A stretch of DNA of 64,000 nt from Bradyrhizobium sp. Tv2a-2 (GCF_000472425.1 NZ_AXAI01000021.1:48204-112203), one strand, 5' to 3'; shown: positions 26,600 through 36,441, counted from the first letter of the stretch. Notes: generated by a model not told the origin, from the sequence alone. Program-made: numbers and translations.

Positions 26600-27577
26600 T
26601 TATGCGACCGGCTCGATCGATTTCGTTTGATTCGACCTGGTAACCCCGCGGCGCAGCTCGAGCAGGCCGAGCAGGACCTCGTCGCGGTCCGCCTCCAACT
26701 CTGCGATGGTGCGCGATCCAACCTCCGCATGGACGCTGTCGACGAGCTTCTTCTGCACTTCCGGTGTCAGCACAGGTGAGCCGAGCGTCTTCCACCACGC
26801 CGTCATCGGACCGGAGAACTGCTGGAAGAAGTGCTCGATGCCGCCCGGACCGCCGCCGAGGTGATTGAGCAGCATGTTGCCCATGATTCCCCAGCGCAGG
26901 CCCGGACCCCAGGAGAGGGCAGTGTCGACGTCGGCGGCGCTCACCACGCCCTCGGCGACAAGATAGTAGACCTCGCGCGCCAATGCGGACTGCAAGCGGT
27001 TGGCGACGTGGCCGGGCAGCTCCTTGTTGACGCGTACCGTCTTCTGCCCGATCGACGTGTAGAACTCCGACGCGCGCTGGATTGTCGCTTCCGAGGTCTT
27101 GGCTCCGCCGACGATCTCGGTCAGCGGGATCAGGTGGGGCGGGTTGAACGGATGGCCGATAACGCAGCGCTCGGGATGCGTCTTGGCGCCCTTCTGGATT
27201 TCGCTCATGGTGAGCCCCGACGAGCTCGATGCGATGATCACCTCGGGCGGCAGCAGTTCGTCGAGCTGCCCGTAGAGCTTCTGCTTGAAATCGATCCGCT
27301 CGGGCCCGTTCTCCTGGACGAGGTCGACACCGGCGACCGCCTCCGCGAGATCTTTCGTGAACGTGAGGTTCGACTGCGACGCTGCCGCCGACAAGCCCAA
27401 TCGCTTGAGCGCCGGCCAGGCCGTCTCTACGAACTTCCGGAGTGAGGCTTCTCCGTTCGGCGCGGGGTCGGTCGCGACAACCTGCAATCCCTTGGCGAGA
27501 AACAGCGAGGCCCAGCTCGCGCCGATCACGCCGGTGCCGATGATGGCGATACGGCGAATGGGTTTGGTGTTGGTCAT
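26600..27577 (-). CDS. 3-hydroxyacyl-CoA dehydrogenase / L-carnitine dehydrogenase-like
   Basis: The 325-residue protein has an N-terminal Rossmann fold (RRIAIIGTGVIGASWASLFL), the SSSSGLTMSEIQ segment near 115 and the HPFNPPHLIPLTEIVGG motif (~140-157) with the catalytic His region. A C-terminal helical domain carries GPGLRWGIMGNMLLNHLGGG. This last block is typical of the L-carnitine/gulonate dehydrogenase-like branch. It may oxidise a 3-hydroxy acid or its CoA ester. Together with the CoA transferase, hydratases and acyl-CoA dehydrogenase it completes a beta-oxidation-like set. Confidence 0.88.
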   Translation of the reverse strand: MTNTKPIRRIAIIGTGVIGASWASLFLAKGLQVVATDPAPNGEASLRKFVETAWPALKRLGLSAAASQSNLTFTKDLAEAVAGVDLVQENGPERIDFKQKLYGQLDELLPPEVIIASSSSGLTMSEIQKGAKTHPERCVIGHPFNPPHLIPLTEIVGGAKTSEATIQRASEFYTSIGQKTVRVNKELPGHVANRLQSALAREVYYLVAEGVVSAADVDTALSWGPGLRWGIMGNMLLNHLGGGPGGIEHFFQQFSGPMTAWWKTLGSPVLTPEVQKKLVDSVHAEVGSRTIAELEADRDEVLLGLLELRRGVTRSNQTKSIEPVA

Positions 27578-27598
27578 GTCATGTCTCCGATACGTTCG

Positions 27599-28513
27599 TT
27601 AGATTTCGACGTAAGCGATGCCGGTGAGATTGCCTTGGGCGTAGAGGAAGTTGCGCTCGTTCTTGCCATCGAGATCGGCGGAGTAGATCGAGCCCGCGAA
27701 GTCGGTGACGAACATGCGGTTGCCGGGCACGTCGAGCGCGATGCCGATGCCCTCCATCAAATGCGTGACCACGATCTCCGGGTCAGCCTTTGCATCGATC
27801 GGCACGCGATTGACGGTGTTGCCGCGCGGAGGATCGCCACGATCGGTCCAGTAGAGAACGCGGTTCGCCAGATCGAGCTCGAGGTCGACGGGTTCCGGCA
27901 GATGATCGAACAGCAGCTCGATATCGGAGCGGTTCGTCGGACTCTCGCCCTTGGGGATCTCGACATTGGCGCGGAAGATACGTCCCTTTCCGCCCTTCGT
28001 CGCACCCTTTTGCGTCCAGTAGATTTTACCAAGCTTCGGATCGATGGTGATGCCGACACACCACCGCGTCTCGTCGCGTTGGTCCTTGTCGCCGCGGCCG
28101 CGTTCGACCAGCGTTTCGACCTGCGAGCCGTCGAGATTAGCGCGCATCACGCGCATGCCCTCGCGGTCGCACCAATAGAGCTTGCCGTTCACCTTATCGA
28201 GGTGCAGCTGTTTCGGCGTGTGGGTGACGCCCTGCGGGACGATGACCTTGCGATTCCCGCCGTCGAGGTCGGCGCGCTCGATCGAGCCGTCGTTGAGGGG
28301 GGGAATGCCCATGTTGGTCCAATAGATATGACCTGCCGAGACATCCACGACGATGCCGTCGGGGAGGCGGCCATCGGTGATGATGGTCTTGCGGTCGGAG
28401 CCGTCTGGATTCATCGAGTGAATGCGGTCGCCGCTCAGTTCGAGAACGAACAGCCGGCCGGATCGGGTGATGCCAGATGAGTTCTTCGATTCGATTGCTT
28501 CGAGTGCTGTCAT
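27599..28513 (-). CDS. YWTD/SMP-30-like beta-propeller protein
   Basis: The 304-residue protein consists of repeated beta-propeller blades with YWT/YWCD signatures: HIYWTNMG, KLYWCDREG, KIYWTQKG and VLYWTDRGD, spaced ~45-50 residues, and a final FVTDFAGSIYSADLDG. These LDL-receptor class B-like repeats usually fold into a six-bladed propeller, and bacterial members are sometimes lactonase/hydrolase relatives (SMP-30). No signal peptide is visible from the ATG at 28513. It is the first gene of the six-gene acyl-CoA operon and is divergent from the giant kinase. An unusual partner; hydrolase or lactonase activity is only a guess. Confidence 0.75.
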   Translation of the reverse strand: MTALEAIESKNSSGITRSGRLFVLELSGDRIHSMNPDGSDRKTIITDGRLPDGIVVDVSAGHIYWTNMGIPPLNDGSIERADLDGGNRKVIVPQGVTHTPKQLHLDKVNGKLYWCDREGMRVMRANLDGSQVETLVERGRGDKDQRDETRWCVGITIDPKLGKIYWTQKGATKGGKGRIFRANVEIPKGESPTNRSDIELLFDHLPEPVDLELDLANRVLYWTDRGDPPRGNTVNRVPIDAKADPEIVVTHLMEGIGIALDVPGNRMFVTDFAGSIYSADLDGKNERNFLYAQGNLTGIAYVEI

Positions 28514-28800
28514 GGTCTTTCCTTCGGTGTCAAAGTTGCCTTGTCTCACCTTGCCGTCGCTCGCCGCTATTTGACCCACAAGCCCGGCCGTAGCGAGTAA
28601 AGGGCGGCAAATCGCGCCAAATTGCTGCTAACGAGAAGGCCGCGCATCTCGCATTTCGGATCTTGCTGGATCGACGGACGGCTGACATTTCCCAGCCGAT
28701 CGGGTACGGTTTCTGCAGGACGGAGAGATGCCGCGCGCATGGCGCACGTAAAGCCTGGCTAGCCGAACTCAATTGAGAGTCTGAATGCCGGAGGCTCACA

Positions 28801-31800
28801 ATGGTGCCGCATTCGCAGAACGTCGCACACTCGAACGGTGACTTTCAGATCTTGTGGAAGGACGCCGAGCGCGTCTTTCACCGTGACTGGCGACTGGACG
28901 ACAGCGGCAAACGGCGCTCTGTGCTTCTCGTAGCTCCGGCCGCCGACCACCCGTCTCGTTCAAGCCTCGATCGCCTGGCGCATGAATATGAGCTGAAGGA
29001 CGCGCTCGACGGGACATGGGCGGTGCGCCCTCTTGAGCTCGTACGCGACGCCGCTCGAACCATTCTGGTGCTTGAGGATGCCGGCGGCGAGCCGCTTGAC
29101 CGATTGCTCGGCCCGCCCATCGAGACTGGCCGCTTCTTGTCTCTCGCGATTCCCGTCTCAGCGGCCGTGGGCAAGCTTCATCAGCGGGGGCTCGTTCACA
29201 AGGATATCAAGCCGGGCAACATCCTGCTTAACGAGGCGACCGGCGAGGTGCGGCTGACCGGCTTCGGCATCGCTTCACGCTTCGCGCGCGAGCGCCAATC
29301 GCCTCATCCTCCCGAAACAATCGCAGGTACGCTCGCCTATATGGCGCCCGAGCAAACCGGACGCATGAATCGGTCAATCGATTCGCGCAGCGATCTCTAC
29401 GCGCTCGGCGTCACCTTCTATCAAATGCTCACGGGTGCTTTGCCGTTTACCGCCACGGACCCAATGGAATGGGTGCACTGCCACCTCGCCAGGCTGCCGG
29501 TAGCGCCCGCTGAGCGGCGGGAAGAAATCCCCAGCGCTATTTCGGCGATCGTTATGAAGCTGCTCGCAAAGAGAGCCGAGGATCGCTACCAGACCGCTGC
29601 CGGCCTCGAAAGCGATCTTCGCAACTGCGAGGCGGAATGGGACGCGCTGCGCCGAATTGACGACTTTCCACTCGGCGAACACGACATACCCGATCGACTC
29701 GTGATCCCAGAGAAACTGTACGGTCGGCGACGCGAGGTCGAAATCTTGCTTGCTGCCTTCGATCGCGTCGTCAGCGGTGGCGTCCCCGAACTGGTCCTGG
29801 TCTCGGGCTATTCCGGTATCGGCAAGTCCGCAGTCGTCAACGAGCTGCAGCCGGTGCTGGTGCCTCCGCGCGGACTCTTCGCTTCGGGCAAGTTCGATCA
29901 GTATAAGCGTGACATACCCTACTCGACGTTGGCACAGGCGTTCCAGAGCCTGATGCTGCCGCTGCTTGGCAAAAGCGAAAAAGACCTTGCTCTTTGGCGC
30001 GACGCGTTACGGGAGGCGCTGGGACTGAACGCTGGGCTAATCGTGGGTCTGGTTCCTGAACTGAAGCTCATCATTGGAGAGCCCCCGCCGATACCCGAGC
30101 TTCCGCCTCAGGACGCTCGACGGCGTTTCCAAATGGTGTTTCGGCAGTTCATCGGCGTCTTCGCTCGGCCGGAACATCCACTGGCGCTTTTCCTGGATGA
30201 TTTGCAATGGCTCGACGCGGCGACGCTCGACCTTTTGGAAGACTTGTTGAGCCGATCTGATCTCCGCAATCTTCTGCTCATCGGTGCCTTCCGCGACAAC
30301 GAGGTCACCCCAGTGCATCCGCTCATGCGCAAGCTGGAGGCGATCCGGGCAAACGCAACAGTACATGATATCAAGCTGGCTCCGCTGACGACCAAGGACC
30401 TGGGAAACCTTGTCGCTGACTCGCTTTGCTGCGACGCGGAGGAGGCCACCCCCCTCGCGGAGCTGGTGGACGTGAAGACCGGTGGCAATCCGTTCTTCGT
30501 GATCCAATTTCTTCATCTGCTCGCCGACGAGGGCCTCCTGGCCTTCGATCACGAGTGGGCGCAGTGGTCGTGGGACCTCGGCGGCATCTACGCCAAACGG
30601 TATGCGGACAATGTCGTGGAGCTCCTGGAGGGGAAGCTGACACGGTTGCCGCTTAATACGCAGGACGCGTTACGGCGCTTCGCTTGCCTTGGCAACGTTG
30701 CCGATGTCGCCATGCTCTCTATTATTCTGGGAATGTCCGGCGAACAGGTGCATACGGCTCTCTGGGAGGCGTGGCGCCAACAACTGATCCACCGTTCCGG
30801 GCACTCCTACACGTTCGTTCATGATCGTATGCAGGAGGCGGCCTACGCGTTGATCCCGGAAAACCTGCGTGCCGAGGCTCACTATACCATCGGCCGACTG
30901 CTTGCGGCCCATACGCCACCGGAGAAGCGCGAGGAAGCAATCTTCGAAATCGTCAATCAGCTCGATCGCGGGGCAACACTGATCTCCTCCCAAGACGACC
31001 GTGAGCAGCTGGCTGAGCTCAACCTTCTCGCAGGCCAGCGCGCCAGGTCGTCCTCCGCCTATGCTTCCGCGCTGAAATATTGTATCGCGGGTGTGGCGTT
31101 ATTGACGGACGATTGCTGGGAGCACCGGCGCGAGCTCATCTTCGCGTTGGAGCTGCTCCGGGCGGAATGCGAATTTCTGACCAGTGAGTTGGGCGCCGCG
31201 AATGAACGTCTGGCTAGCCTTGCAACGCGTGCCGGTAATCCCGTCGAACGCGCCACCGTCGCCTGCTTGCGTATGGACGTCCACACCATGTTCGGCAGGA
31301 ACAGCGACGCGGTCGCGGTGGCCCTCGACTTTTTCCGCCAAGTGGGCATCGAATGGTCAGCACATCCGCCAGAAGAGGACGCCCGATGCGAGTATCAGCA
31401 GATGTGGTCGCAGCTTGGAGAGCGCCCGATCGAGGAGCTGATCAAACTGCCGTTGGTGCGCGACGCGGAAATCCTCGCCGTCTTCGATGTGTTGGTCAGG
31501 CTAGGCGCACCTGCACGATTTACGGACATAAACCTCTACTCATTGGCGGCCTGCCGAGGCGTCAATCTCAGTCTCGAGCATGGCAACTGCGACGCCTCTT
31601 GCGTCGCCTACATTCGGGTTGGGATGCTTGCGGGTCCGTCGTTTGGCGATTACCAGGCTGGGTACCGCTTTGCCCGGCTTGGTTATGAACTGAGCGAAGG
31701 AGGCGATTTGAAGCGCTTCAAGGCCACAACCTATCAGATCTTCGGCCTGGTCACACCGTGGACGAAGCATGTAAGGACCGGCTGCGATCTGCTGCGCCGC

Positions 31801-34671
31801 GCGGTCACCTCGGCCAATCAAATTGGCGATCTGACCATCGCGGCATTCAGCTGGAGCCAACTCGTAACCCACATGCTGGCGGCGGGAGATCCGCTCATAG
31901 ATGTGCAACTAGAGGTAGAGAATTGTCTTGCCTTTATGCAGAAGGCCAAGATGGGATGGGGGATTGATGTAGTTGCCGCCCAGCTTGCGTTGGTCAAAAT
32001 GCTGCGCGGATTGACGCGAAGATTTGGCTCATTGGACGGCGACGGATTCGACGAGATTCAGGTGGCGCACCGCCTATCCAGCAATCCGAATCTGGCGCTC
32101 GCTACGTGCTGGTACTGGATCCAGAAGTTGCTGGCGTGCTTTTTCGCCGGAGACTACGCCACGGCCATTGAGGCTTCATTCAATGCACGACCGCTGGTGT
32201 GGACAGCGACCTCGTACTTCGAAAGCGCGCAATATCACTTCTACGCTGCGCTCTCTCACGCGGCATTCTGCGACATCGCCCCTACCGAGCAACGGAAGCA
32301 GCATGTCGATGCACTGACTGCTCATCACCAGCAGCTCCGCGTATGGGAGGCCAATTGTCCGGAAAATTTCGAGAACCGCACCGCCCTGGTCGGCGCCGAG
32401 ATCGCCCGGATCGAAGGCCGCGTGCTCGACGCCGAGTTGCTGTATGAACAGGCAATACATTCGGCGCGTGACAACGGCTTTATTCACAACGTGGCGCTAG
32501 CCTACGAGCTGGCTGCGCGCTTTTATGCGGCCCGCGGTTTCGAGGAGATCGCGCATCTTTACCTGAGAAATGCGCGGCAGGGTTACCTTCGATGGGGCGC
32601 CGACGGAAAGGTGCGGCAACTCGATCAGCAGTATCCGCAGTTGAGGCAGGAAGAGCTCGCGCGGGGGACAACGGGCACGATCGAAGCACCGGTCGAGCAA
32701 CTCGACCTCGCGACGGTGGTCAAGGTCTCGCAAGCCGTTTCCGGCGAAATGGTTCTGGAAAAACTCATCGATAGGCTCATGCGTGCGGCTATCGAGCAGG
32801 CCGGTGCCGAACGTGGTCTGTTGATTTTACCCCAAGGCGAGGAGCTGCAGATACAGGCGGAAGCGATCGCGAGTGGAGAGGATGTAGCCGTGCATCTGCG
32901 GAACACGCGTCAGCCTGCAGCCCTGGTGCCGGAGTCGCTAGTCCGCTATGTGGCTCGCACCCATGAGACGTTGATTATCGACGACGCATCATCTCAGAAT
33001 TCATTTTCTGCCGATCCCTATATTCTTCAAGGTCGTGCGCGCTCCCTTCTCTGCTTGCCATTGATCAATCAGGGGAAGCTGACCGCGATTCTCTACCTTG
33101 AGAACAATCTGGCACCGAACGTTTTCACGCCTGACCGCGTCGCTTTGTTGAAGGTACTTGCGTCGCAAGCGGCAATCTCGCTCGAAAATTCACGACTTTA
33201 TGATGACCTCGCAGATCGCGAAGGGAAGATTAGGCGTTTGGTCAACGCCAACATCATCGGCATTTTCTTTGCCCGCCAAGGTCGGATTGTTGAAGCCAAT
33301 GATGCGTTTCTCCGTATCCTGGGATATGACCGTGAGGACCTGGCTTTGGGTCGCGTGGGCTGGGCCGACCTGAGTCCTCCGGAATGGCGAGAGCGCGACC
33401 TGCTCACGCGGGAACTGCTGGACTCAACAGGGATCGTTCCGCCCTTCGAGAAGGAGTATTTTCGGAAGGACGGCAGCCGCGTTCCTGTGCTTGTTGGTGC
33501 CACGCTTTTCAAACAAGGCGGCGACGAGGGCGTGGCTTTCGTGCTTGATTTGACCGAGCAGAAGCGTACGGAGGAGGCGCTGCGTGAAAGCGAGCGAAGT
33601 TTGCGCTCGGCAATTGACGGGATACCGGGGTTCGTTGCGGTCTTGGCCCCGAACGGTGACATCGAAGCCGTGAATCGCCAAATCCTCGAGTATTGTGGCC
33701 GATCGCTAGAAGGGCTGAAGAACTGGAGCACAAGCGGAACGATTCACCCAGACGACCGTCCCCGTCTCGTAGACGTTTTCACAAAATCAATCGCCACAGG
33801 TGTTCCGTACGAGACCGAGGCCCGTTTGAAGCGCCTCGACGGCGAATATCGATGGTTTGACCACCGCGGCGTTCCAGTTCGGGATGGCTCCGGGCGCATT
33901 ACTCGTTGGTATGTGCTCCTGACTGACATTGAAGATCGCACGCAGGCGCTGGCGCGGCTGCAGCAGATGCAATCGGATTTCGCCCACGTAAACCGCGTAA
34001 GCATGATGGGTGAATTGGCAGCATCGCTGTCTCACGAGATCGCGCAACCGATCGCCAGCGCGCGCAACAACGCCCGGGCAGCCCAGAATTTTCTGGGCAT
34101 GCAGCCCCCGGATATGGGTGAGGTCAGGGAAGCACTCGCCTGTGTCGTGGCGGACGCGGATCGATCCGGAGAAATCATCGATCGTATCCGAGAGCAAATC
34201 AAGAAAGCGCCTCCGCGAAAAGAGCGTTTTGATCTCAACGCGGCAATCAACGAAGTGATCGTATTGGCGCAAAGCGTGATCCTGAAGAATGGCGTTTCGG
34301 TCCAGACGCGGCTTGAGGAGGGATTGCGTCCGGTTCTGGGGGATCGCATTCAGCTGCAACAAGTGCTGCTGAATCTGATTCTAAACGCGGTTGAAGCAAT
34401 GAGCTCGGTTGAAGAGGGCGCAAGAGAGCTCGTGATCAACACCGAGCAGGATCAGGCAGGCACCGTCGTGGCCGTGCGCGATTCCGGGCCGGGCATCGAT
34501 CCGGCACATCTCGAGAGCGTATTCGATGCCTTCTATACTACGAAATCCGGGGGCACGGGCATGGGGCTGTCGATATGCCGGTCTATCATCCATGCTCACG
34601 GGGGCAAGCTGTGGGCAGCGGCCAACAATCCTTGCGGCGCTGTATTTCAGTTCACCCTGCCTGCCGTATGA
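28801..34671 (+). CDS. Giant Ser/Thr kinase-like, AAA-ATPase, GAF, PAS-PAS, histidine kinase protein
   Basis: This 1956-residue protein has a kinase-like domain (~1-290) with HKDIKPGN at 133-140. The DFG motif reads GFG (G154), and no glycine-rich loop is seen, so the kinase may be inactive or unusual. An AAA/STAND ATPase follows, with Walker A GYSGIGKS (K342) and Walker B FLDDLQWLD. After a long helical TPR-like region (~600-1250) come a GAF domain (~1310-1470), two PAS domains (~1474-1590, ~1600-1710) and a histidine kinase with H1745 (SLSHEIAQP) and HATPase boxes (DSGPGIDP, GTGMGLSIC). It is divergent from the acyl-CoA operon. No receiver domain is fused, and its partner is unknown. Confidence 0.92.
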   Translation: MVPHSQNVAHSNGDFQILWKDAERVFHRDWRLDDSGKRRSVLLVAPAADHPSRSSLDRLAHEYELKDALDGTWAVRPLELVRDAARTILVLEDAGGEPLDRLLGPPIETGRFLSLAIPVSAAVGKLHQRGLVHKDIKPGNILLNEATGEVRLTGFGIASRFARERQSPHPPETIAGTLAYMAPEQTGRMNRSIDSRSDLYALGVTFYQMLTGALPFTATDPMEWVHCHLARLPVAPAERREEIPSAISAIVMKLLAKRAEDRYQTAAGLESDLRNCEAEWDALRRIDDFPLGEHDIPDRLVIPEKLYGRRREVEILLAAFDRVVSGGVPELVLVSGYSGIGKSAVVNELQPVLVPPRGLFASGKFDQYKRDIPYSTLAQAFQSLMLPLLGKSEKDLALWRDALREALGLNAGLIVGLVPELKLIIGEPPPIPELPPQDARRRFQMVFRQFIGVFARPEHPLALFLDDLQWLDAATLDLLEDLLSRSDLRNLLLIGAFRDNEVTPVHPLMRKLEAIRANATVHDIKLAPLTTKDLGNLVADSLCCDAEEATPLAELVDVKTGGNPFFVIQFLHLLADEGLLAFDHEWAQWSWDLGGIYAKRYADNVVELLEGKLTRLPLNTQDALRRFACLGNVADVAMLSIILGMSGEQVHTALWEAWRQQLIHRSGHSYTFVHDRMQEAAYALIPENLRAEAHYTIGRLLAAHTPPEKREEAIFEIVNQLDRGATLISSQDDREQLAELNLLAGQRARSSSAYASALKYCIAGVALLTDDCWEHRRELIFALELLRAECEFLTSELGAANERLASLATRAGNPVERATVACLRMDVHTMFGRNSDAVAVALDFFRQVGIEWSAHPPEEDARCEYQQMWSQLGERPIEELIKLPLVRDAEILAVFDVLVRLGAPARFTDINLYSLAACRGVNLSLEHGNCDASCVAYIRVGMLAGPSFGDYQAGYRFARLGYELSEGGDLKRFKATTYQIFGLVTPWTKHVRTGCDLLRRAVTSANQIGDLTIAAFSWSQLVTHMLAAGDPLIDVQLEVENCLAFMQKAKMGWGIDVVAAQLALVKMLRGLTRRFGSLDGDGFDEIQVAHRLSSNPNLALATCWYWIQKLLACFFAGDYATAIEASFNARPLVWTATSYFESAQYHFYAALSHAAFCDIAPTEQRKQHVDALTAHHQQLRVWEANCPENFENRTALVGAEIARIEGRVLDAELLYEQAIHSARDNGFIHNVALAYELAARFYAARGFEEIAHLYLRNARQGYLRWGADGKVRQLDQQYPQLRQEELARGTTGTIEAPVEQLDLATVVKVSQAVSGEMVLEKLIDRLMRAAIEQAGAERGLLILPQGEELQIQAEAIASGEDVAVHLRNTRQPAALVPESLVRYVARTHETLIIDDASSQNSFSADPYILQGRARSLLCLPLINQGKLTAILYLENNLAPNVFTPDRVALLKVLASQAAISLENSRLYDDLADREGKIRRLVNANIIGIFFARQGRIVEANDAFLRILGYDREDLALGRVGWADLSPPEWRERDLLTRELLDSTGIVPPFEKEYFRKDGSRVPVLVGATLFKQGGDEGVAFVLDLTEQKRTEEALRESERSLRSAIDGIPGFVAVLAPNGDIEAVNRQILEYCGRSLEGLKNWSTSGTIHPDDRPRLVDVFTKSIATGVPYETEARLKRLDGEYRWFDHRGVPVRDGSGRITRWYVLLTDIEDRTQALARLQQMQSDFAHVNRVSMMGELAASLSHEIAQPIASARNNARAAQNFLGMQPPDMGEVREALACVVADADRSGEIIDRIREQIKKAPPRKERFDLNAAINEVIVLAQSVILKNGVSVQTRLEEGLRPVLGDRIQLQQVLLNLILNAVEAMSSVEEGARELVINTEQDQAGTVVAVRDSGPGIDPAHLESVFDAFYTTKSGGTGMGLSICRSIIHAHGGKLWAAANNPCGAVFQFTLPAV

Positions 34672-34736
34672 ATTTCCGATGAGCGCGCATCAGGACCGGA
34701 AGACCTCGCCAGGAGCGCCATCAGCTGTGACCATCA

Positions 34737-35132
34737 TCATAGCGTGTCGCAGCCGAACCGCCATTTCGCATGGCGCTTGCCGTCGCTGGCAATACTATCG
34801 AGCGCCTGCCGCACTTCTTCCACATCCAGCGGTTGGGCGCGCAGCCAGTTGAGCCCGGCCTGAGCATTGGTGACCGCCGCGGCGATCGCGTGGACCGTCC
34901 GGTGGACTTCAACATCATAGGAGCGCACCAACTCCGCAAATTTCGACCTCTTGCCCTTTGCACTAAGGTGCGGCTTCGTCGCGTCAGACGGGAGACGCGT
35001 GAGAGATCCGGTTGCGGCCGGATCTGCGGTAGTCCCGACCACGCTCGACAATCGCCTAGCAGCGACGTGCCGCAACGATCGTGAGTTAGCCGGCTGAGAG
35101 CTAGCGATTGAAGCTTCTGTCTCGTCGGTCAT
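34737..35132 (-). CDS. Hypothetical helical protein
   Basis: The 131-residue frame starts at the ATG at 35132 (the frame is open ~20 codons upstream). The C-terminal half (EVHRTVHAIAAAVTNAQAGL, LDVEEVRQALDSIASDGKR) forms amphipathic helices like a dimerisation or histidine-phosphotransfer-type bundle, but no recognised motif is present. The N-terminal half is basic and Ser-rich. It lies 65 bases downstream of the giant histidine kinase, convergent with it. Its composition is coding-like, but no function can be assigned. Confidence 0.45.
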   Translation of the reverse strand: MTDETEASIASSQPANSRSLRHVAARRLSSVVGTTADPAATGSLTRLPSDATKPHLSAKGKRSKFAELVRSYDVEVHRTVHAIAAAVTNAQAGLNWLRAQPLDVEEVRQALDSIASDGKRHAKWRFGCDTL

Positions 35133-35235
35133 TATCGTCTCCGTAAAAACTCCACGCCGACGGTGCACCGGCGGGGTCGTTGGTCGGATCAATCTTCGCG
35201 CAAAAGCCGCGCGATTGCTCGTTAGCTGTTGTTAG

Positions 35236-35328
35236 ATGCGGTTAGATAACAATTTAGCAGGCCTCATTCGCGGGGAGTTCCTCCGTTGGGCGGCTGCCGA
35301 TGTGGTTCCAATCGAAGAAATTGAGTAA
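35236..35328 (+). CDS. Possible 30-residue small protein
   Basis: An ATG at 35236 opens a 30-codon frame reading RLDNNLAGLIRGEFLRWAAA then DVVPIEEIE. Its amphipathic, acidic-ended composition is protein-like, but there is no strong ribosome-binding site. The surrounding 329 bases between 35132 and 35462 contain no other candidate gene. Weakly supported. Confidence 0.25.
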   Translation: MRLDNNLAGLIRGEFLRWAAADVVPIEEIE

Positions 35329-35461
35329 GGATCGATGGCCAGGTTGTGCTCCGGCATAGGGGGCCTTGCCGCAGAACGACGAGTCGAAACATGTTCGCGC
35401 AGCGGAATTGCCGTGCCGGCATCGCGACAGGCGATTGTGCGATGTCGCTTAAGCCGAAAGC

Positions 35462-35854
35462 TCACGAACTCGGTTGTTCAGGAGGCTTACCGGAGGTCAG
35501 GGCTACGCTCAGACAGCCTATGAGATGTTGTTCATCCATCGGTTTGCTCAGGTAGCAGACGACCCCGTCTTTCAGCGCGCGGGCTCGGTCAACGTCATTA
35601 GGAAATGCAGACACGAGGATCGTGGGAATACGATGCCCGGCCTCGATGAGGTGACGATAGAGTTCGAGCCCGGTCATCGCCGGCATGTGAACGTCGGCAA
35701 TCAGGCAGGCCGTTTCGCTGAGACGAGGGGACGCGAGAAACTCGGCTGCCGACGAGAAAATGTCGACTGGATAGCCCAGCGATCTCATGAGCCTGCACAT
35801 GGACTCACGAAAGAAGCGATCATCTTCAACGACGGAGACCAGTACCTTTTTCAT
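35462..35854 (-). CDS. Single-domain response regulator (CheY/FixJ-type receiver)
   Basis: The 130-residue protein is a lone receiver domain with the acidic pair near the N-terminus (VVEDDRFF), the phosphoacceptor Asp in LIADVHMPAMTG (~54), a Ser at the switch position (LVSAF) and the conserved Lys in YLSKPMDE. No DNA-binding or output domain follows. It lies 330 bases downstream of the unrelated helical gene. Its partner is probably one of the nearby orphan histidine kinases, but that is an inference from proximity. Confidence 0.87.
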   Translation of the reverse strand: MKKVLVSVVEDDRFFRESMCRLMRSLGYPVDIFSSAAEFLASPRLSETACLIADVHMPAMTGLELYRHLIEAGHRIPTILVSAFPNDVDRARALKDGVVCYLSKPMDEQHLIGCLSVALTSGKPPEQPSS

Positions 35855-36219
35855 CAAGCGCCTATCGCCGTACGCTGGACCGGTCGTGCGGGGAGCCAGG
35901 TGTGCCGACGCCCCGCATGGAAGGCCCGAATTGCGCTAGAATGCCACAGCGCAAAGCCGCTGCCCCGTAAACTTTGGCTTAGCTCGACGATGATCGCGAA
36001 GCCGGTCGCCATGATTTCCGATCAGGACGCGACTGAACGGAGCGGGCGCCCGCGATCACGGCCGGCGACCTCAAGACCACGTCCGGCATCGTAAGCCTTG
36101 GTATCGGTCTCCTGCTCCCTTTTGATGCCAGCCCCCGACCTGCGCTCAATTGAGCCGCTAGTGACAATCCTCCTAGTCTGCATGCGTCCGAAATGCGCAC
36201 AGGCCGAAAGGAGAGAACG
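35855..36219. other. Intergenic region upstream of the small zinc-ribbon-like gene
   Basis: No gene is recognised here. The sequence immediately before 36220 (GAAAGGAGAG) is a strong ribosome-binding site for the downstream gene. The rest is presumed to hold promoters of the divergent receiver and small-protein genes. Confidence 0.35.
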
Positions 36220-36441
36220 ATGTCTTACCACTTCGAAGGTCAGGGGTCCGACAAGGCCACCCGATGCGCGATGTGTGATCGCAAATTTGGTCTCGTCCGG
36301 CATTATTCGTGGCGAACCCCGCTTTGCTCCAGGAAGTGTGTCGATCACTTCAAAGCTCGCCGCCAAAGCGATGGCAGTTGGATGGGCTGGCTCCAAATCG
36401 CGTTCGACCAGTCGTCCGAGAACCCCGCGAGGGCCTCATGA
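36220..36441 (+). CDS. Small putative zinc-ribbon protein
   Basis: The 73-residue product has a CAMC pair (~17-20) followed by C-S-R-K-C after ~20 residues (TPLCSRKCVDHFK), which could bind zinc as a four-Cys ribbon. An aromatic, polar C-terminus follows. The ATG at 36220 sits after GGAGAG. Its stop overlaps the next gene's ATG by four bases (ATGA), so the two form a translationally coupled pair. No family name is recognised; a zinc-binding or nucleic-acid-binding role is inferred from the cysteines. Confidence 0.6.
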   Translation: MSYHFEGQGSDKATRCAMCDRKFGLVRHYSWRTPLCSRKCVDHFKARRQSDGSWMGWLQIAFDQSSENPARAS

